A DNA stretch of 64,000 nucleotides from an uncultured Pelagibacteraceae bacterium (GCA_902629935.1 CACOSU010000002.1:1-64000); one strand, 5' to 3'. Positions 43,825 to 56,929 are shown, counted from the stretch's first letter. Numbers and translations: made by a program. Notes: generated from the sequence alone by a model not told the origin.

Positions 43825-44153
43825 TGTTATCAGCAACAAAAAAGTGGATTTTTTTAAGAATAAGTTCATTAATTCTATTACCCCTAATGTTTTGGTTTAT
43901 AATAAATTTAGTTAACTTTTATGACAAAACATATGTTGAAATAGTTGGGTTTTTAACAACTCAACCATCTAAAATTTTAATAGGGTTATTTTTGGTATTT
44001 TCTTATTTTTTTTCAGCTTTAAGCATAAGTGAGGTTTTTGAGGACTATATTCAAAGCGAAAAAATCAAAAATGCCGCAAACAAAGCCCTTAATTTTTTTG
44101 CTATAGTATTTCCAATTATTACAATTATTGTTATTTCTAATTTAGGTAGATGA
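43824..44153 (+). CDS. sdhD: Succinate dehydrogenase membrane anchor SdhD, no histidine
   Basis: A 109-residue three-helix membrane anchor. The quinone-site acidic-aromatic pair is in FEDYI (Asp74, Tyr75), equivalent to E. coli Asp82 and Tyr83. Eleven residues earlier, where E. coli has the heme ligand His71, stands Phe63. The whole protein contains no histidine, so it cannot supply an axial imidazole. It overlaps sdhA by four bases (ATGA). Confidence 0.88.
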   Translation: MLSATKKWIFLRISSLILLPLMFWFIINLVNFYDKTYVEIVGFLTTQPSKILIGLFLVFSYFFSALSISEVFEDYIQSEKIKNAANKALNFFAIVFPIITIIVISNLGR

Positions 44154-45925
44154 AAGAATATAATATCATAGAACATGAGTACGATGTTGTTGTGCTAGGA
44201 GCTGGAGGCTCTGGATTAAGAGCGGCTGTAGGACTTAGTGAGGCCGGATTAAAAACAGCTTGTATCTCAAAAGTATTTCCAACTAGAAGTCATACATCAG
44301 CTGCACAAGGCGGTATTTCAGCATCTCTCGGAAATATGGGTGAAGATGATTGGAGATGGCACATGTATGATACTGTAAAAGGTGCAGATTGGTTGGGTGA
44401 CCAAGACAGTATTGAGTATTTGTGTAAAGAGGCGCCAAAAGCTGTATTAGAATTAGAACAATATGGAGTTCCATTTAGCAGAACTGAAGAAGGAAAAATA
44501 TATCAAAGACCGTTCGGTGGTATGACAAAAAATTATGGTAATGGAATTGTCCAAAGAACGTGTGCAGCAGCAGATAGAACTGGACATGCAATTTTGCATA
44601 CACTTTATGGTCAAGCGTTAAAACATAATACAGAATTTTTTATAGAATACTTCGCGTTAGATTTGCTAATGAAAAATGGTGAATGCAAAGGATTGATTGC
44701 TTGGAATTTAAATGATGGGACTATACACAGATTTAGAGCTCACACAGTAATTATTGCTACCGGTGGATATGGAAAAGTTTATTATTCAGCAACATCTGCA
44801 CATACATGTACGGGCGATGGTAATGCGATGGTGTTAAGAGCAGGTCTGCCACTACAAGATATGGAATTTGTACAATTTCATCCTACAGGGATATATGGTC
44901 ATGGTACCTTGATAACAGAAGGAGCACGAGGAGAAGGAGGATATCTAACAAATTCAAAAGGTGAGAGATTTATGGAAAGGTATGCTCCAAACGCAAAAGA
45001 TTTGGCATCACGAGATGTTGTAAGCAGGTCAATGTCAATTGAGATTAATGAGGGAAGAGGAGTTGGAAAAGAACAAGATCATGTCCATTTAAATTTAAAT
45101 CATCTTGATAAAGAAATTATTGAAAGCAGGTTGCCAGGAATAACAGAGGCTGCAAGATTATTTGCAAATGTTGATGTCACAAAAGAACCAATTCCAGTAG
45201 TACCAACAGTTCATTATAATATGGGAGGTATTCCTACTAATTATAAAGCAGAGGTGTTAACTGTTAATGGTTCTGAAAAAACTGTGCCTGGATTGATGGC
45301 AATTGGTGAAGCAGCATGTGTTTCTGTACATGGTGCAAATAGGCTTGGATCTAATTCATTAATTGACCTGGTAGTATTTGGAAGAGCAGCAGCAAAGAGA
45401 GCTGCTGAATTAATAAAACCAGGAACACCACATGAAGAAATATCTGAAACTGAAACTCAAAAATGTTTAGATAGATTTGATAAACTTAGAAATGCTAATG
45501 GAAATAATAGCACTGCAGAATTAAGACTTTCAATGCAAAAAACTATGCAATCAAAGTGTGCTGTATTTAGAACAGAAAAAAATTTGAAAGAAGGTGTTGA
45601 GGATATTAGAAAAACCTATGATGGAATGGACTCTATATCTGTTAAAGATAGATCTTTGGTATTTAACACAGATTTAGTAGAAACCTTAGAATTTGATAAT
45701 TTAATAAGACAAGCTGTAACAACCGTGGATTCAGCTTACCATAGAAAAGAAAGCAGAGGTGCACATGCAAGAGACGATTACCCTAAAAGAGATGATGCAA
45801 AATATATGCAACATACACTAGCTTGGTGTGATGGAAAAAATACTAAAATAAGTTATAGAGATGTTCATAAGTCAACATTAACAAACGAAGTTCAATATTT
45901 CCCACCTCAAGAGAGAGTATATTAA
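44150..45925 (+). CDS. sdhA: Succinate dehydrogenase flavoprotein subunit
   Basis: A 591-residue FAD protein oxidising succinate to fumarate. The FAD-binding [13 protein letters not shown], the histidine carrying covalent FAD in [11 protein letters not shown], the active site EFVQFHPTG with [14 protein letters not shown], and the Arg in [13 protein letters not shown] are present. It overlaps sdhD and sdhB. The size is as in mitochondria and other alphaproteobacteria. Confidence 0.97.
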   Translation: MKEYNIIEHEYDVVVLGAGGSGLRAAVGLSEAGLKTACISKVFPTRSHTSAAQGGISASLGNMGEDDWRWHMYDTVKGADWLGDQDSIEYLCKEAPKAVLELEQYGVPFSRTEEGKIYQRPFGGMTKNYGNGIVQRTCAAADRTGHAILHTLYGQALKHNTEFFIEYFALDLLMKNGECKGLIAWNLNDGTIHRFRAHTVIIATGGYGKVYYSATSAHTCTGDGNAMVLRAGLPLQDMEFVQFHPTGIYGHGTLITEGARGEGGYLTNSKGERFMERYAPNAKDLASRDVVSRSMSIEINEGRGVGKEQDHVHLNLNHLDKEIIESRLPGITEAARLFANVDVTKEPIPVVPTVHYNMGGIPTNYKAEVLTVNGSEKTVPGLMAIGEAACVSVHGANRLGSNSLIDLVVFGRAAAKRAAELIKPGTPHEEISETETQKCLDRFDKLRNANGNNSTAELRLSMQKTMQSKCAVFRTEKNLKEGVEDIRKTYDGMDSISVKDRSLVFNTDLVETLEFDNLIRQAVTTVDSAYHRKESRGAHARDDYPKRDDAKYMQHTLAWCDGKNTKISYRDVHKSTLTNEVQYFPPQERVY

Positions 45926-46704
45926 TGGTTCAAATTAGTTTGCCCAAGAATTCAGAAGTTAAAAAGGGCAAATACTTTCAAGATAAAACTGGTTCTAAAA
46001 ATATAAGAAAAGTTAACGTATATAGATGGGATCCATCAACTGGGGAAAACCCTAGAATAGATACATATGAAGTTGATATGGATAATTGCCCATCTAAAGT
46101 ATTGGATATTTTAAATAAAATTAAAAATGAAATTGATCCAACATTAGCTTATAGAAGATCTTGTGCTCATGGAGTTTGTGGCTCATGTGCTATGAATATG
46201 GGAGGAAAAAATGGACTTGCTTGTACAAAATCTCATGCAGAAATTGACGGTGACATAGACATTTATCCATTACCACATTTAAAAGTTAAAAAAGATTTAA
46301 TAGGAGATTTAGATGGACTATATAAACAATATCAATCAATTGAACCTTGGTTAAAAAATAATTCAACGAAACAAACAAATGAAATTTATCAATCTAAAGA
46401 TGATAGAGCAAAATTAGATGGTGCATACGAATGTATTATGTGTGCATGTTGTTCTACATCATGTCCAAGCTATTGGTGGAATGGCGATAAATATTTAGGT
46501 CCAGCAGTTCTCTTACAAGCTTATAGATGGATAATCGACAGTAGAGACGAAGATAGAAAACAGAGACTAAAAAAAGTTGCAGATGAATTAAAACTTTACA
46601 GGTGTCATACGATTTTAAATTGTACAAGCGCATGTCCTAAAGGCTTAAATCCTGCAAAAGCTATCGCAGAAATAAAAAAAATGCTAGCAACAGCTAATGT
46701 TTAA
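45925..46704 (+). CDS. sdhB: Succinate dehydrogenase iron-sulfur subunit
   Basis: A 259-residue electron-transfer subunit with three clusters. [2Fe-2S] cysteines are in [25 protein letters not shown]-type spacing (about residues 76-96). The [4Fe-4S] and [3Fe-4S] cysteines are in [16 protein letters not shown] and [17 protein letters not shown]. All expected cysteines are present. It carries electrons from SdhA to quinone in SdhCD. mmsA follows after 39 bases. Confidence 0.97.
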   Translation: MVQISLPKNSEVKKGKYFQDKTGSKNIRKVNVYRWDPSTGENPRIDTYEVDMDNCPSKVLDILNKIKNEIDPTLAYRRSCAHGVCGSCAMNMGGKNGLACTKSHAEIDGDIDIYPLPHLKVKKDLIGDLDGLYKQYQSIEPWLKNNSTKQTNEIYQSKDDRAKLDGAYECIMCACCSTSCPSYWWNGDKYLGPAVLLQAYRWIIDSRDEDRKQRLKKVADELKLYRCHTILNCTSACPKGLNPAKAIAEIKKMLATANV

Positions 46705-46743
46705 ATAGACTAAACAAGAATTTTGCTTTAAAAAACCTTATTC

Positions 46744-48237
46744 ATGAAATTAATTGAACACTTTGTAAATGGAAAAATAATTTCAGGCTCATCAAATAGG
46801 AATGGAAAAGTATTTAATCCAGCTACTGGAGAGCAAGATACTGAAGTACGACTTGCAAGCAAGAGTGATTTGGATAATGCTGTTGAAATAGCAAAAAAAG
46901 CTTTTGAAACTTGGTCTCTAAAGCCTTCACTTCAAAGAGCAAGAATAATTTTCAAGTTTAAAGATTTAGTTGAAAAAAATTCTGAAGAGCTCACAAAATT
47001 GATTGTCTCAGAACATGGAAAAGTTTATGAGGATGCAAAAGGCTCCCTAACAAGAGGATTAGAAGTAGTAGAATTTGCTTGTGGAATTCCACATTTGTTA
47101 AAAGGTGAGTACTCAGAAAATGTAGGCACAGATGTTGATAGTTATTCTATGAGACAGCCGCTAGGTGTGGTTGCTGGAATTACTCCATTTAATTTTCCTG
47201 CAATGGTACCAATGTGGATGTTTCCTATAGCTATAGCTTGTGGGAATACTTTTATTCTTAAACCTTCGGAAAAAGATCCATCTTGCCCTTTGAGATTAGC
47301 TGAATTACTTTCTGAAGCCGGTCTCCCTGACGGAGTGTTTAATGTAATAAATGGGGATAAAGAGGCTGTTGATGCAATTTTAGAAAACAAAGATGTCAAA
47401 GCTGTTAGTTTTGTAGGTTCTACTCCTATCGCAAAATATATATATGAAAATTCAGCTAAAAATGAAAAAAGAGTTCAAGCTTTAGGCGGAGCTAAAAATC
47501 ATTTAGTTGTAATGCCAGATTGCGATTTAGATGGTGCAGTTAATGGTTTAATGGGTGCAGCATATGGTTCAGCTGGTGAGAGATGTATGGCTCAATCAGT
47601 TGCTGTTGCAGTTGGAGATATTGGAGATGAGCTCGTATCAAGATTATCAAAAAAAGCTGAGGCTTTAAAAGTAGGCCCTGGAATGGACAAAACATCAGAA
47701 ATGGGGCCTTTGGTTACCAAAGAACATTTAGAAAAAGTTACTAGTTATGTTGATTTAGGTGTAAAGGAAGGAGCAAAATTAGTAGTCGATGGAAGAGGTT
47801 TAAAACTTCAGGGTTATGAAAATGGTTTCTATATTGGTGGATGTTTATTTGATCATGTAAGTAAAGATATGAGAATTTATAAAGAAGAAATATTTGGTCC
47901 AGTATTATCAGTTGTAAGAGCAAAAACTTTTGAAGAGGCTGCAAAATTAATCAATGACCATGAGTATGGAAATGGAGTTAGTATATATACAAGAGATGGT
48001 GATGCAGGTAGAACTTTTGCAAGTAAAATTCAAGTAGGTATGGTTGGAATAAATGTACCTATTCCAGTACCGATGGCATTTCATAGCTTTGGCGGTTGGA
48101 AAAGATCTATATTTGGAGATAGTGGAATGCATGGTATGGAAGGAATAAAATTTTATACTAAACTTAAAACAGTAACATCTAGATGGCCTTCAGGTGTCCG
48201 ATCGAATGCGGAATTTGTTATGCCAACAATGAAATAA
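46744..48237 (+). CDS. mmsA: Methylmalonate-semialdehyde dehydrogenase (acylating)
   Basis: A 497-residue CoA-dependent aldehyde dehydrogenase converting methylmalonate or malonate semialdehyde to propionyl- or acetyl-CoA. The catalytic Cys is in GSAGERCMAQ, the MmsA-type GERCMA motif, not the usual GQ.C. The NAD pocket shows PFNFPAMVPMWM and FVGSTPIAKYIY. The C-terminal WPSGVRSNAEFVMPTMK is typical. It may serve valine breakdown or three-carbon acids from acrylate/DMSP; the context does not decide. Confidence 0.9.
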   Translation: MKLIEHFVNGKIISGSSNRNGKVFNPATGEQDTEVRLASKSDLDNAVEIAKKAFETWSLKPSLQRARIIFKFKDLVEKNSEELTKLIVSEHGKVYEDAKGSLTRGLEVVEFACGIPHLLKGEYSENVGTDVDSYSMRQPLGVVAGITPFNFPAMVPMWMFPIAIACGNTFILKPSEKDPSCPLRLAELLSEAGLPDGVFNVINGDKEAVDAILENKDVKAVSFVGSTPIAKYIYENSAKNEKRVQALGGAKNHLVVMPDCDLDGAVNGLMGAAYGSAGERCMAQSVAVAVGDIGDELVSRLSKKAEALKVGPGMDKTSEMGPLVTKEHLEKVTSYVDLGVKEGAKLVVDGRGLKLQGYENGFYIGGCLFDHVSKDMRIYKEEIFGPVLSVVRAKTFEEAAKLINDHEYGNGVSIYTRDGDAGRTFASKIQVGMVGINVPIPVPMAFHSFGGWKRSIFGDSGMHGMEGIKFYTKLKTVTSRWPSGVRSNAEFVMPTMK

Positions 48238-48246
48238 AGGAAATCA

Positions 48247-49209
48247 ATGACAAAAATATCTTTAATTGGTGCAGGCCAAATTGGTGGCACTCTTGCACAT
48301 TTAATTGGAACAAAGGAATTAGTTAACGAAGTAGTTTTATTTGATGTAGCTAGTGGAATTGCTAAAGGAAAGGCTTTAGATATTGCACAATCTTCGTCAG
48401 TTGACGGATTTAATGTTAAACTCTCAGGAACTGATAAATACGAAGATATAAAAGATTCTGACGTAATTATAATTACTGCTGGTGTACCAAGAAAACCTGG
48501 AATGAGCAGAGATGATCTTCTTGGAATAAATTTAAAAATTATTAAACAAGTTGCAGAAGGTGTTAAGAAGAATGCTCCTAATGCTTTCGTGATTTGTATC
48601 ACAAATCCTTTAGATGTTATGGTTATGGCATTTCAAAAATTCTCTGGTTTACCGTCAAGTAAAGTTGTTGGAATGGCAGGTATTTTAGATAGCTCAAGAT
48701 TTAAATTATTTTTATCACTTGAACTTAATGTACCTGTAAAAGAAATTGAGGCAATGGTTATGGGTGGTCATGGTGATACTATGGTTCCAATGCCGAGATT
48801 TACAAAGATTTCAGGTAAACCATTATTAGATCTTGTAAAGGATGGAAAAATTTCTGCAGATAGAGTTGAAGAAATTAATCAAAGAACAAGAGACGGTGGT
48901 GCTGAGATAGTCAAGTATTTAGAAAAAGGATCAGCCTTTTATGCACCTGCAGCATCTGGTGTTCAAATGGCAGAGTCATACTTAAATGACCAGAAAAAAT
49001 TGTTACCTTGTGCCGTTAAACTAAATGGAGAATACGGTGTCCAAAATGTTTATGCAGGTGTGCCAGTTGTCATTGGAAAAGATGGTGTGGAAAAAATCGA
49101 ACAGATTGATTTAGATGATTTAGAAAAAAAGGAATTTATGAAATCAATAGACGCTGTAAAAGCTCTATGGGAAGCTGCATCTAAAATAGATCCTGATTTA
49201 TCTAAATAA
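48247..49209 (+). CDS. mdh: Malate dehydrogenase (LDH-like type)
   Basis: A 320-residue NAD enzyme. [12 protein letters not shown] binds NAD. The substrate residues lie in [16 protein letters not shown], which carries the Arg specific for malate in place of the lactate Gln. NPLDVMV and the catalytic [10 protein letters not shown] follow. It starts 9 bases after mmsA and ends 2 bases before sucC, continuing the TCA operon. Confidence 0.96.
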   Translation: MTKISLIGAGQIGGTLAHLIGTKELVNEVVLFDVASGIAKGKALDIAQSSSVDGFNVKLSGTDKYEDIKDSDVIIITAGVPRKPGMSRDDLLGINLKIIKQVAEGVKKNAPNAFVICITNPLDVMVMAFQKFSGLPSSKVVGMAGILDSSRFKLFLSLELNVPVKEIEAMVMGGHGDTMVPMPRFTKISGKPLLDLVKDGKISADRVEEINQRTRDGGAEIVKYLEKGSAFYAPAASGVQMAESYLNDQKKLLPCAVKLNGEYGVQNVYAGVPVVIGKDGVEKIEQIDLDDLEKKEFMKSIDAVKALWEAASKIDPDLSK

Positions 49210-49211
49210 CA

Positions 49212-50372
49212 ATGAATATCCACGAGCATCAAGCTAAACAAATATTAAAGAAATATGGTGCTACAGTTCCAGAAGGAGTATTTGCTCTTAATGTTGATGA
49301 GCTCATAGAAAAAGCAAAAGCACTAAAAACTCAGAAATACGTCTTAAAAGCACAAATTCATGCTGGCGGTAGAGGAAAAGCTGGCGGTATAAAAATTTTA
49401 AACTCTATTGAGGAATTAACGGTAGCAGCTAATGAGTTACTTGGAAAAACATTAGTTACTCAACAAACGGGACCTGAAGGTAGAGAGGTAAAAAGATTAT
49501 ACGTAGAAGAGTCCTCAAATATAGATCAAGAGTTTTACCTTTCATGTTTAGTTGACAGGGCAAGTTCTAAAATCGCATTTATATCAAGCGATCAAGGTGG
49601 AATGGATATTGAGAAAGTTGCACGTAGTTCACCTGAAAAAATTACAACTACAAAAGTTGATATGAGAAATGAAATTTCAGATTTAGATTGTGAAAAAATA
49701 ATTAAAATTTTTAATTTAAATAAAAATACAAAAAAACAAGCAATATCGTTAATTAAATCAATATATAAAATGTTTGTGAGTACTGATGCAAATATGGTTG
49801 AAGTAAATCCATTAATTTTGACAAAAGAGGAAAAAATTGTTTGTTTAGATGCAAAAGTAAATTTTGATTCAAACGCTTTATTTAGACATCCAGAAATTGT
49901 CAAATTGAGAGATTTAAACGAGGAAGATTCAACTGAGATAGAAGCTAGCAAGCATGATCTCGCCTACATCAAACTAGATGGAAGTATTGGTTGTATGGTG
50001 AATGGAGCTGGATTAGCAATGGCAACGATGGATATAATTAAATTGTATGGCAAAGAGCCAGCAAATTTTTTAGATGTAGGTGGTGGAGCGTCTAAGGAAA
50101 AAGTGTCCGCTGCATTAAAGATAATTCTTTCAGACAAAAATGTTAAAGGTATTTTAATAAATATTTTTGGAGGAATCATGAGATGCGATGTTCTTGCCCA
50201 AGGAGTAATTGATGCAGCTAAAGAAATTAATATTAGTGTACCTTTGGTAGTAAGATTAGCAGGTACAAATTTCAAAGAAGGAAAAGAAATTCTTGAAAAT
50301 TCAGGATTAAAATTAATTTCTGCAGAAAATTTAGATGATGCAGCTAAGAAAATTGTTGAGGCAATAAAATAA
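49212..50372 (+). CDS. sucC: Succinate-CoA ligase (ADP-forming) beta subunit
   Basis: A 386-residue ATP-grasp subunit. [33 protein letters not shown] and the C-terminal [17 protein letters not shown] with [10 protein letters not shown] are diagnostic. The length is that of the bacterial beta subunit. It is coupled to sucD (one base between them). Confidence 0.97.
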   Translation: MNIHEHQAKQILKKYGATVPEGVFALNVDELIEKAKALKTQKYVLKAQIHAGGRGKAGGIKILNSIEELTVAANELLGKTLVTQQTGPEGREVKRLYVEESSNIDQEFYLSCLVDRASSKIAFISSDQGGMDIEKVARSSPEKITTTKVDMRNEISDLDCEKIIKIFNLNKNTKKQAISLIKSIYKMFVSTDANMVEVNPLILTKEEKIVCLDAKVNFDSNALFRHPEIVKLRDLNEEDSTEIEASKHDLAYIKLDGSIGCMVNGAGLAMATMDIIKLYGKEPANFLDVGGGASKEKVSAALKIILSDKNVKGILINIFGGIMRCDVLAQGVIDAAKEINISVPLVVRLAGTNFKEGKEILENSGLKLISAENLDDAAKKIVEAIK

Positions 50373-50373
50373 T

Positions 50374-51249
50374 ATGTCAGTTTTAGTAAATAAAAATACT
50401 AAAGTAATTTGTCAGGGATTTACTGGTGCACACGGAACTTTCCATTCAGAGCAAGCTATAAAATATGGAACTAACCTTGTTGGAGGTGTTACACCAAAGA
50501 AAGGTGGACAAAAACATTTAGAGAGACCAGTTTTTAACAGCGTGTTAGAAGCAAAAAATGAAGTAGGAGCTGATGCGACTATGATTTATGTACCCGCTAA
50601 ATTTGCAGCCGCCGCTATCATTGAAGCTATTGAAGCATCAGTCGAACTTATTGTTTGTATAACAGAGGGAATTCCAATTCAGGATATGCTTAAAGTAAGA
50701 CAAAGATTAAATGGTTCTAATAGCAGATTGATTGGACCCAATTGTCCAGGAATTATCACTCCAGACGAATGTAAAATCGGAATTATGCCGGGTAATATTC
50801 ACAAAAGAGGAAGCGTTGGAATTGTATCAAGATCAGGGACATTAACATATGAGGCAGTAGCACAAACAACTGAAAATAGACTTGGTCAATCAACCTGTAT
50901 AGGAATTGGTGGAGATCCTATTAATGGAACTAATTTTATAGATTGTTTAGATTTATTTTTAAATGATGATGAAACAGAGTCTATTTTAATGATAGGCGAA
51001 ATTGGAGGGACAGCCGAAGAAGAAGCTGCTGACTTTATAAAAAATCATAAGATTAAAAAACCTATAGTTGGATTTATTGCAGGAATTACAGCTCCTCCAG
51101 GCAGAAGAATGGGTCATGCTGGTGCCATAATATCAGGTGGCAAAGGTGGAGCCGTAGATAAAATTGAGAAAATGGAAGAATGTGGCATTACAGTTGCTAA
51201 ATCACCATCAATTATTGGAAAAACTTTATTTAATAAACTGTCTAATTGA
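50374..51249 (+). CDS. sucD: Succinate-CoA ligase (ADP-forming) alpha subunit
   Basis: A 291-residue subunit with the CoA-binding Rossmann domain ([19 protein letters not shown]) and the phosphorylated histidine in [17 protein letters not shown]. Substrate-level phosphorylation is done with SucC. It follows sucC by one base and precedes sucA by 35 bases. Confidence 0.97.
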   Translation: MSVLVNKNTKVICQGFTGAHGTFHSEQAIKYGTNLVGGVTPKKGGQKHLERPVFNSVLEAKNEVGADATMIYVPAKFAAAAIIEAIEASVELIVCITEGIPIQDMLKVRQRLNGSNSRLIGPNCPGIITPDECKIGIMPGNIHKRGSVGIVSRSGTLTYEAVAQTTENRLGQSTCIGIGGDPINGTNFIDCLDLFLNDDETESILMIGEIGGTAEEEAADFIKNHKIKKPIVGFIAGITAPPGRRMGHAGAIISGGKGGAVDKIEKMEECGITVAKSPSIIGKTLFNKLSN

Positions 51250-51284
51250 AAAATAATATTAGAGGGATATATTGAATAAAAAAG

Positions 51285-54203
51285 ATGTCTTCATCAAATA
51301 ATCTCGATTTCAAAAAAACTTCATTTTTAAATAAGTCTAATAGTGCATTTATAGAGGAAATGTATTTAAAATTTATTAATAAAGATGCTGATCTTCCAGA
51401 AAGTTGGGTAAATTATTTTGAGGGGATTGGTGAAGAATTAAATATAATAGCTAAAGAAATTAATGGTCCATCTTGGGGACCAACTAAAAAAAAAATAAAT
51501 ATCGATGAATTGCAAAAGAAAATTGAAGATCAGGATATAAGTTACGTTAATAACTTCAAATTAGATAAATCAGAAAAATTTAATTTTCAATTACTTGCTG
51601 ACTCAAATAAGGATTCAATAAGCGCAGTAGCATTAATTAGAGCATATAGATTAAGAGGGCATTTATTAGCAGATCTTGATCCATTAGAAATGAGAGAATC
51701 TGAATATTTAGATGAGCTTCATCCTGATTTTTATGGTTTCAAAAAAGAAAATTACGATAAGAAAATATTTTTAAATGGAGTCATTAATCTCAAGTATGCA
51801 AACATAAGAGAAATACTTAAATTTATGAAGAAAACCTATTGTGGAAAAATAGGTTATGAGTTTATGCATATTTCTAACCCAGTAGAGAGAAAATGGTTTA
51901 GGGACAGAATAGAACAAGATAAAAATGCACTTCAGTTTACAAAAAATGGTAAAGAGGCAATTTTAAATAAACTAGTACAGGCAGAAGGATTTGAAAAATT
52001 CTTAGCTACCAAATACGTAGGAACCAAAAGATTTGGTTTAGATGGTGGAGAAAGTTTAATACCTGCTCTTGAGCAAATAATAAAAATCGGTGGGCAAAAT
52101 AATATAAAAGAAGTAAAAATAGGAATGTCTCATAGAGGCAGATTAAATGTTTTAGCAAATGTTTTACAAAAGTCTTATAAGAAAATTTTTAACGAATTTG
52201 CTGGTGAGTTTAGTTCTGATACTGAAGATAGTGCTGGAGATGTAAAATATCATCTTGGAGCATCTTCAAATAGAGAGTTTGATGGTAATTCAGTTCATGT
52301 AAGCTTAACGGATAACCCTTCTCATTTAGAAGCTGTTAATCCTGTAGTTTTAGGGCAAACAAGAGCTAAACAATTTTTTCACAAAGATAGAGAGAGAAAT
52401 AAAGTTATACCTATTCTAATTCATGGAGATGCAGCTTTTGCCGGACAAGGTGTTGTATCTGAGTGTTTTGCAATGTCTGGACTACCTGGCCATAATACTG
52501 GAGGCACTATTCATATCATTGTTAATAATCAGATAGGATTTACTACGAGTCCTAGATTTGCTAGGTCTTCACCTTATCCATCTGATGTTGCAAAAATGGT
52601 AGAAGCACCAATTCTGCATGTAAATGGGGATGATCCAGAAGCTGTTGTTTATGCAACTAGAATAGCAACAGAATTTCGGTTAAAATTTAATAGAGACGTA
52701 GTAGTAGATTTAATTTGTTATAGAAGATTTGGACATAATGAGGGAGATGAGCCTTCATTTACACAACCCTTAATGTACAAAAAAATTAAATCTCATCCAA
52801 GTGTTTACAAAATTTATGGTAATAAACTTGTAAACGAAAAATCTATAACTCAAGAATTGTTAAATCAAAATGTCAAATCATTTAAGGATTTGCTAGATCA
52901 ACAATACAAGAGTGCAAAAGATTATAAGCCTCAGATAGAATGGTTTGAAGGAACATGGTCAAGATATAAACCTGAAAGAGGCAAAGATAAAAGAGGTATA
53001 ACAGGTTATGAAGAAAATAAGTTAAAATTAATTTCAGATAAAATAAATGCTATTCCTGAAAATAAAAATATTCATAAAACTATTACTAAGATATTTAATG
53101 CAAGAAAAAAAAGTATTGAGAAAGGTACTGGAATCGATTGGTCTTCTGCAGAGGCTCTTGCATTTGGATCATTACTTGAGGAAGGGTATCCAGTTAGACT
53201 TGTAGGACAAGACTCTGGTAGAGGAACTTTTAGTCAACGACATTCTGTTTTGAGAAATCAAAAAGATAATTCTAGGTACGTTCCACTTAACAACATTTCT
53301 GAGAATCAAAGTCAATTTGAGGTAGTAGACAGTTTTTTATCAGAACTTGCAGTTTTAGGATTTGAATATGGTTACAGTCTTGTAGAACCAAACACCCTTA
53401 CTCTTTGGGAGGCGCAATTTGGTGATTTTGCAAATGGTGCTCAAGTAGTAATTGATCAATTTATTGCATCTGGAGAGAGAAAATGGAATAGAGCTTCTGG
53501 TATAGTAATGTTGTTGCCTCATGGATACGAAGGACAAGGACCAGAACATTCCTCGGCAAGATTAGAGAGATTTTTACAATTATGCTCCAACGATAATATG
53601 CAAGTAATGAATTGTACGACACCAGCAAATTATTTTCATGCTTTGAGAAGACAAATGCATAGAAGTTTCAGGAAGCCATTAATTATAATGTCTCCAAAAT
53701 CTTTATTAAGAAATAGATATTGTGTCTCAAATTTAGAGGATTTTAACAAAAAAAATACTTTTCATAGGGTATTGTGGGACCATGCTATCGATCCTAAGTC
53801 AAAAGGATTTATTAAACTTAAAGAAAGTTCTCAAATTAAAAAAGTAATTCTTTGTTCTGGAAAAATATACTTTGATTTATTAGATGCTAGAGAAAAACTT
53901 AAAAGAGATGATGTTGTGATGTATAGAATTGAGCAATTATATCCGTTTCCTGCAAAAGCTTTGGTTAAAGAGTTAAAACCATATACTAAAAATGCTAAAT
54001 TTTTCTGGTGTCAAGAAGAACCAAAAAATATGGGTGCTTGGTTTTCAGTAAGAGATTATATCCAATGGACATTAGATACATTAAAGGCTAATAATAATAA
54101 CGTTTCTTATATAGGAAGAAGCCCAGACGCAACCCCTGCAACAGGATACGCTAAAAGGCACAATTCTCAACAACAAGAAATAATTAAAGAGGTATTTAAT
54201 TAA
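51285..54203 (+). CDS. sucA: 2-oxoglutarate dehydrogenase E1 component
   Basis: A 972-residue thiamin-diphosphate enzyme decarboxylating 2-oxoglutarate. The N-terminal docking region [13 protein letters not shown] contacts E2. [23 protein letters not shown] and [16 protein letters not shown] make up the ThDP site. The transketolase-like C-terminal half carries [15 protein letters not shown] and [23 protein letters not shown]. It is close to the usual length of 930-1000. sucB and lpd follow directly to complete the complex. Confidence 0.97.
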   Translation: MSSSNNLDFKKTSFLNKSNSAFIEEMYLKFINKDADLPESWVNYFEGIGEELNIIAKEINGPSWGPTKKKINIDELQKKIEDQDISYVNNFKLDKSEKFNFQLLADSNKDSISAVALIRAYRLRGHLLADLDPLEMRESEYLDELHPDFYGFKKENYDKKIFLNGVINLKYANIREILKFMKKTYCGKIGYEFMHISNPVERKWFRDRIEQDKNALQFTKNGKEAILNKLVQAEGFEKFLATKYVGTKRFGLDGGESLIPALEQIIKIGGQNNIKEVKIGMSHRGRLNVLANVLQKSYKKIFNEFAGEFSSDTEDSAGDVKYHLGASSNREFDGNSVHVSLTDNPSHLEAVNPVVLGQTRAKQFFHKDRERNKVIPILIHGDAAFAGQGVVSECFAMSGLPGHNTGGTIHIIVNNQIGFTTSPRFARSSPYPSDVAKMVEAPILHVNGDDPEAVVYATRIATEFRLKFNRDVVVDLICYRRFGHNEGDEPSFTQPLMYKKIKSHPSVYKIYGNKLVNEKSITQELLNQNVKSFKDLLDQQYKSAKDYKPQIEWFEGTWSRYKPERGKDKRGITGYEENKLKLISDKINAIPENKNIHKTITKIFNARKKSIEKGTGIDWSSAEALAFGSLLEEGYPVRLVGQDSGRGTFSQRHSVLRNQKDNSRYVPLNNISENQSQFEVVDSFLSELAVLGFEYGYSLVEPNTLTLWEAQFGDFANGAQVVIDQFIASGERKWNRASGIVMLLPHGYEGQGPEHSSARLERFLQLCSNDNMQVMNCTTPANYFHALRRQMHRSFRKPLIIMSPKSLLRNRYCVSNLEDFNKKNTFHRVLWDHAIDPKSKGFIKLKESSQIKKVILCSGKIYFDLLDAREKLKRDDVVMYRIEQLYPFPAKALVKELKPYTKNAKFFWCQEEPKNMGAWFSVRDYIQWTLDTLKANNNNVSYIGRSPDATPATGYAKRHNSQQQEIIKEVFN

Positions 54204-54208
54204 TTATA

Positions 54209-55507
54209 ATGAGTGAAAAAATTTTAGTTCCAACTCTTGGTGAAAGTATAACCGAAGCCACTGTTGCTAAATGGTTAAAAAATCCCGGCGATGTAGTTCA
54301 AGTAGATGAACCAATAGTAGAACTTGAGACAGATAAGGTAAATTTAGAGGTGCCATCACCAATTGCTGGAGTATTATCAGAGATAAATTCACAAGATGGA
54401 TCAGTTGTTGAAGTAGGAGCATTATTAGGTTCAGTATCAGCAGAAGATGGTGTGGTTAAATCTGCGCCAAAACCCCAAAAAGAAATCAAGCAAGAGGAAT
54501 TAGTTCCTGCAGAGAGCAATGTAATAAAATTAGATGCAAATAAAAAAGAACCAAAAGTATTTGAAGAACAAGAGATAGAAAAACCCAAAGAGAAACCCTT
54601 AGTTTTAACTGAGGAAATTAAATTAGATGTTGCTCCAAAAATAGATGTTAATCCAACATTGTCTCCAGCAGTAAGAAAAATTGTAACCGAAAATAATATC
54701 GATATTAATTCAATTCAAGGTTCAGGAAAAGATGGGAGAGTTTTAAAAGGAGATTTAATAGGTTTGATGGGTACAAATCCAAAACCATCTGAAAGAAAAA
54801 TTCAATATGGTGAAGAAGAACGAATTAAGATGACCAGGTTGAGACAAACTATTGCGAAAAGATTAAAGCAAGCTCAAGAGAATGCTGCTCTTTTAACAAC
54901 ATTTAACGAGGTTGATATGAGCAGTGTAATGGAAATGAGGAAAGAAAATCAAGAGGACTTCCAATCTCGTTATGGGATAAAATTAGGATTTATGTCTTTC
55001 TTTGTAAAAGCATGTGTAGTTGCTTTAAAAAATTTCCCTGCAGTGAATGCTGAAGTAGATGGAGATGAGATTATCTATAAAAACTATTACAATATTAGTT
55101 TTGCTGTTGGAACAGATAAGGGTTTGGTTGTTCCAGTTTTAAGAAATGCAGATGAATTATCCTTTGCTGATATTGAAAAAAATATTAAAGAAATTTCAGA
55201 AAAAGCTCGAGATGGAAAGCTAACCATTGAGGATCTTCAGGGAGGAACATTTACTATAAGTAATGGAGGCGTGTATGGGTCTATGCTTTCAACACCAATA
55301 CTAAATTTACCTCAATCTGGCGTGTTAGGCATGCATAATATAGTAGAAAGACCTGTAGTTGTAGATGGTGAAATCAAAATAAGACCGATTATGTATTTAG
55401 CATTATCATATGATCATAGAATTATTGATGGGAAAGAATCTGTATCCTTCCTTAAAATGATTAAAGAAAACTTAGAAGACCCTAGAAGGTTGTTTTTAGA
55501 TATTTAA
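54209..55507 (+). CDS. sucB: 2-oxoglutarate dehydrogenase E2 (dihydrolipoyl succinyltransferase)
   Basis: A 432-residue acyltransferase with one lipoyl domain (lipoylated Lys in [14 protein letters not shown]). A charged Pro/Glu/Lys linker and a peripheral-subunit-binding domain ([15 protein letters not shown]) follow. The catalytic domain carries [12 protein letters not shown] with the His-Asp catalytic pair. The order E1-E2-E3 matches alphaproteobacteria. Its stop overlaps the lpd start by one base. Confidence 0.97.
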   Translation: MSEKILVPTLGESITEATVAKWLKNPGDVVQVDEPIVELETDKVNLEVPSPIAGVLSEINSQDGSVVEVGALLGSVSAEDGVVKSAPKPQKEIKQEELVPAESNVIKLDANKKEPKVFEEQEIEKPKEKPLVLTEEIKLDVAPKIDVNPTLSPAVRKIVTENNIDINSIQGSGKDGRVLKGDLIGLMGTNPKPSERKIQYGEEERIKMTRLRQTIAKRLKQAQENAALLTTFNEVDMSSVMEMRKENQEDFQSRYGIKLGFMSFFVKACVVALKNFPAVNAEVDGDEIIYKNYYNISFAVGTDKGLVVPVLRNADELSFADIEKNIKEISEKARDGKLTIEDLQGGTFTISNGGVYGSMLSTPILNLPQSGVLGMHNIVERPVVVDGEIKIRPIMYLALSYDHRIIDGKESVSFLKMIKENLEDPRRLFLDI

Positions 55508-56907
55508 TGTCAGAAAAATTTCAAGCTGTAGTTATTGGAGGTGGACCTGGTGGCTATGTTTGTGCAATCAGACTTGCTCAATTAGGATTAAAAACGGCGT
55601 GTATAGAGTCTAGAGGGTCCTTGGGAGGTACTTGTTTAAATATTGGTTGTATCCCATCCAAAAGCTTACTTAATTTATCTGAAGAATTTCATAAAGTTAA
55701 AAGATTAGCAAATAAAGGTATTGAAGTTGGTGAAGTAAAATTAAATTTAGACAAAATGATGAAGAGTAAAGATAAAGCTGTTACAGTTCTTACAAAAGGT
55801 GTCGAATTTCTTTTGAAAAAAAATAAAGTTACTTACTTTAAAGGTCACGGAAGTTTTAAATCTAAAAATCAAATTTTAATAAAGGATGACCAAAATAAAG
55901 AAACTATAATCCAAACAGAAAAAACAATTATTGCAACAGGATCGGTTCCAGTTTCACTACCAGGAATAGAAATAGATGAGAAAACAATTGTTTCATCAAC
56001 AGGTGCTTTAAAATTAGAGAAAGTTCCTCAGAAAATGGTGGTAGTAGGAGGAGGCTATATAGGATTGGAGATGGGATCTGTATGGTCAAGACTTGGAGCA
56101 GAAGTTCAAGTAGTTGAATTTTTAGATCACATCACACCTGGAATGGATAAAGAAATTTCTTCAGAATTTATGAAAATTTTAAAAAAACAAGGAATGAAAT
56201 TTAATATGCAAAATAAAGTTGAAACAATTAAAAAAAATGCAACGGGAGCAGTTGTTTCAACAACAGATAAAGATGGTAATAAAAATAATTTTGAGTGCGA
56301 TGTTGTTTTAATTTCTGTTGGTAGAAAGCCTAATACTGATGGTTTAAATTTAGAGTCTGTAGGAGTAGATCTTGATGAAAGAAATAGAATTAAAACTAAT
56401 AAAAGTTTTAAGACAAATGTTGAAAATATTTATGCAATAGGTGATGTAATTGTTGGTCCGATGCTTGCACACAAAGCAGAGGATGAAGGTATAGCAGTTG
56501 CAGAAAATATAGTTGGTCAATCTGGGCATGTAAATTATGACACAATCCCAGGAGTAGTTTATACAACACCAGAAGTAGCCTCAATTGGTAAAACTGAGGA
56601 ACAATTAAAAGAATTAAATAAAAAATATAAAGTAGGGAAATTTTCATTTATGGCTAACTCAAGAGCCAAAGCTATAGATGATTCAGAAGGTTTTGTTAAA
56701 ATCTTAGCTGATGAGCAAACTGATAAAGTATTAGGTGCACATATAATTGGACCTCATGCAGGAGAATTAATTGCAGAGATTGGTGTTGCAATGGAATTTG
56801 GTGCAAGTTCAGAGGATATAGCCCGAACTTGTCATGCTCATCCGACGTTTTCTGAAGCAGTTAAAGAAGCTGCTTTATCAGTAGATAAAAGAGCAATACA
56901 CTCTTAA
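55507..56907 (+). CDS. lpd: Dihydrolipoyl dehydrogenase (E3)
   Basis: A 466-residue FAD disulfide reductase. [17 protein letters not shown] binds FAD and the redox cysteines are in [16 protein letters not shown] binding is by [13 protein letters not shown]. The His-Glu pair is in [10 protein letters not shown] at the dimer interface. It serves SucAB and probably other 2-oxoacid dehydrogenases. priA follows after 22 bases. Confidence 0.97.
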   Translation: MSEKFQAVVIGGGPGGYVCAIRLAQLGLKTACIESRGSLGGTCLNIGCIPSKSLLNLSEEFHKVKRLANKGIEVGEVKLNLDKMMKSKDKAVTVLTKGVEFLLKKNKVTYFKGHGSFKSKNQILIKDDQNKETIIQTEKTIIATGSVPVSLPGIEIDEKTIVSSTGALKLEKVPQKMVVVGGGYIGLEMGSVWSRLGAEVQVVEFLDHITPGMDKEISSEFMKILKKQGMKFNMQNKVETIKKNATGAVVSTTDKDGNKNNFECDVVLISVGRKPNTDGLNLESVGVDLDERNRIKTNKSFKTNVENIYAIGDVIVGPMLAHKAEDEGIAVAENIVGQSGHVNYDTIPGVVYTTPEVASIGKTEEQLKELNKKYKVGKFSFMANSRAKAIDDSEGFVKILADEQTDKVLGAHIIGPHAGELIAEIGVAMEFGASSEDIARTCHAHPTFSEAVKEAALSVDKRAIHS

Positions 56908-56929
56908 TTTTTTTTCATATTATAAAAAT

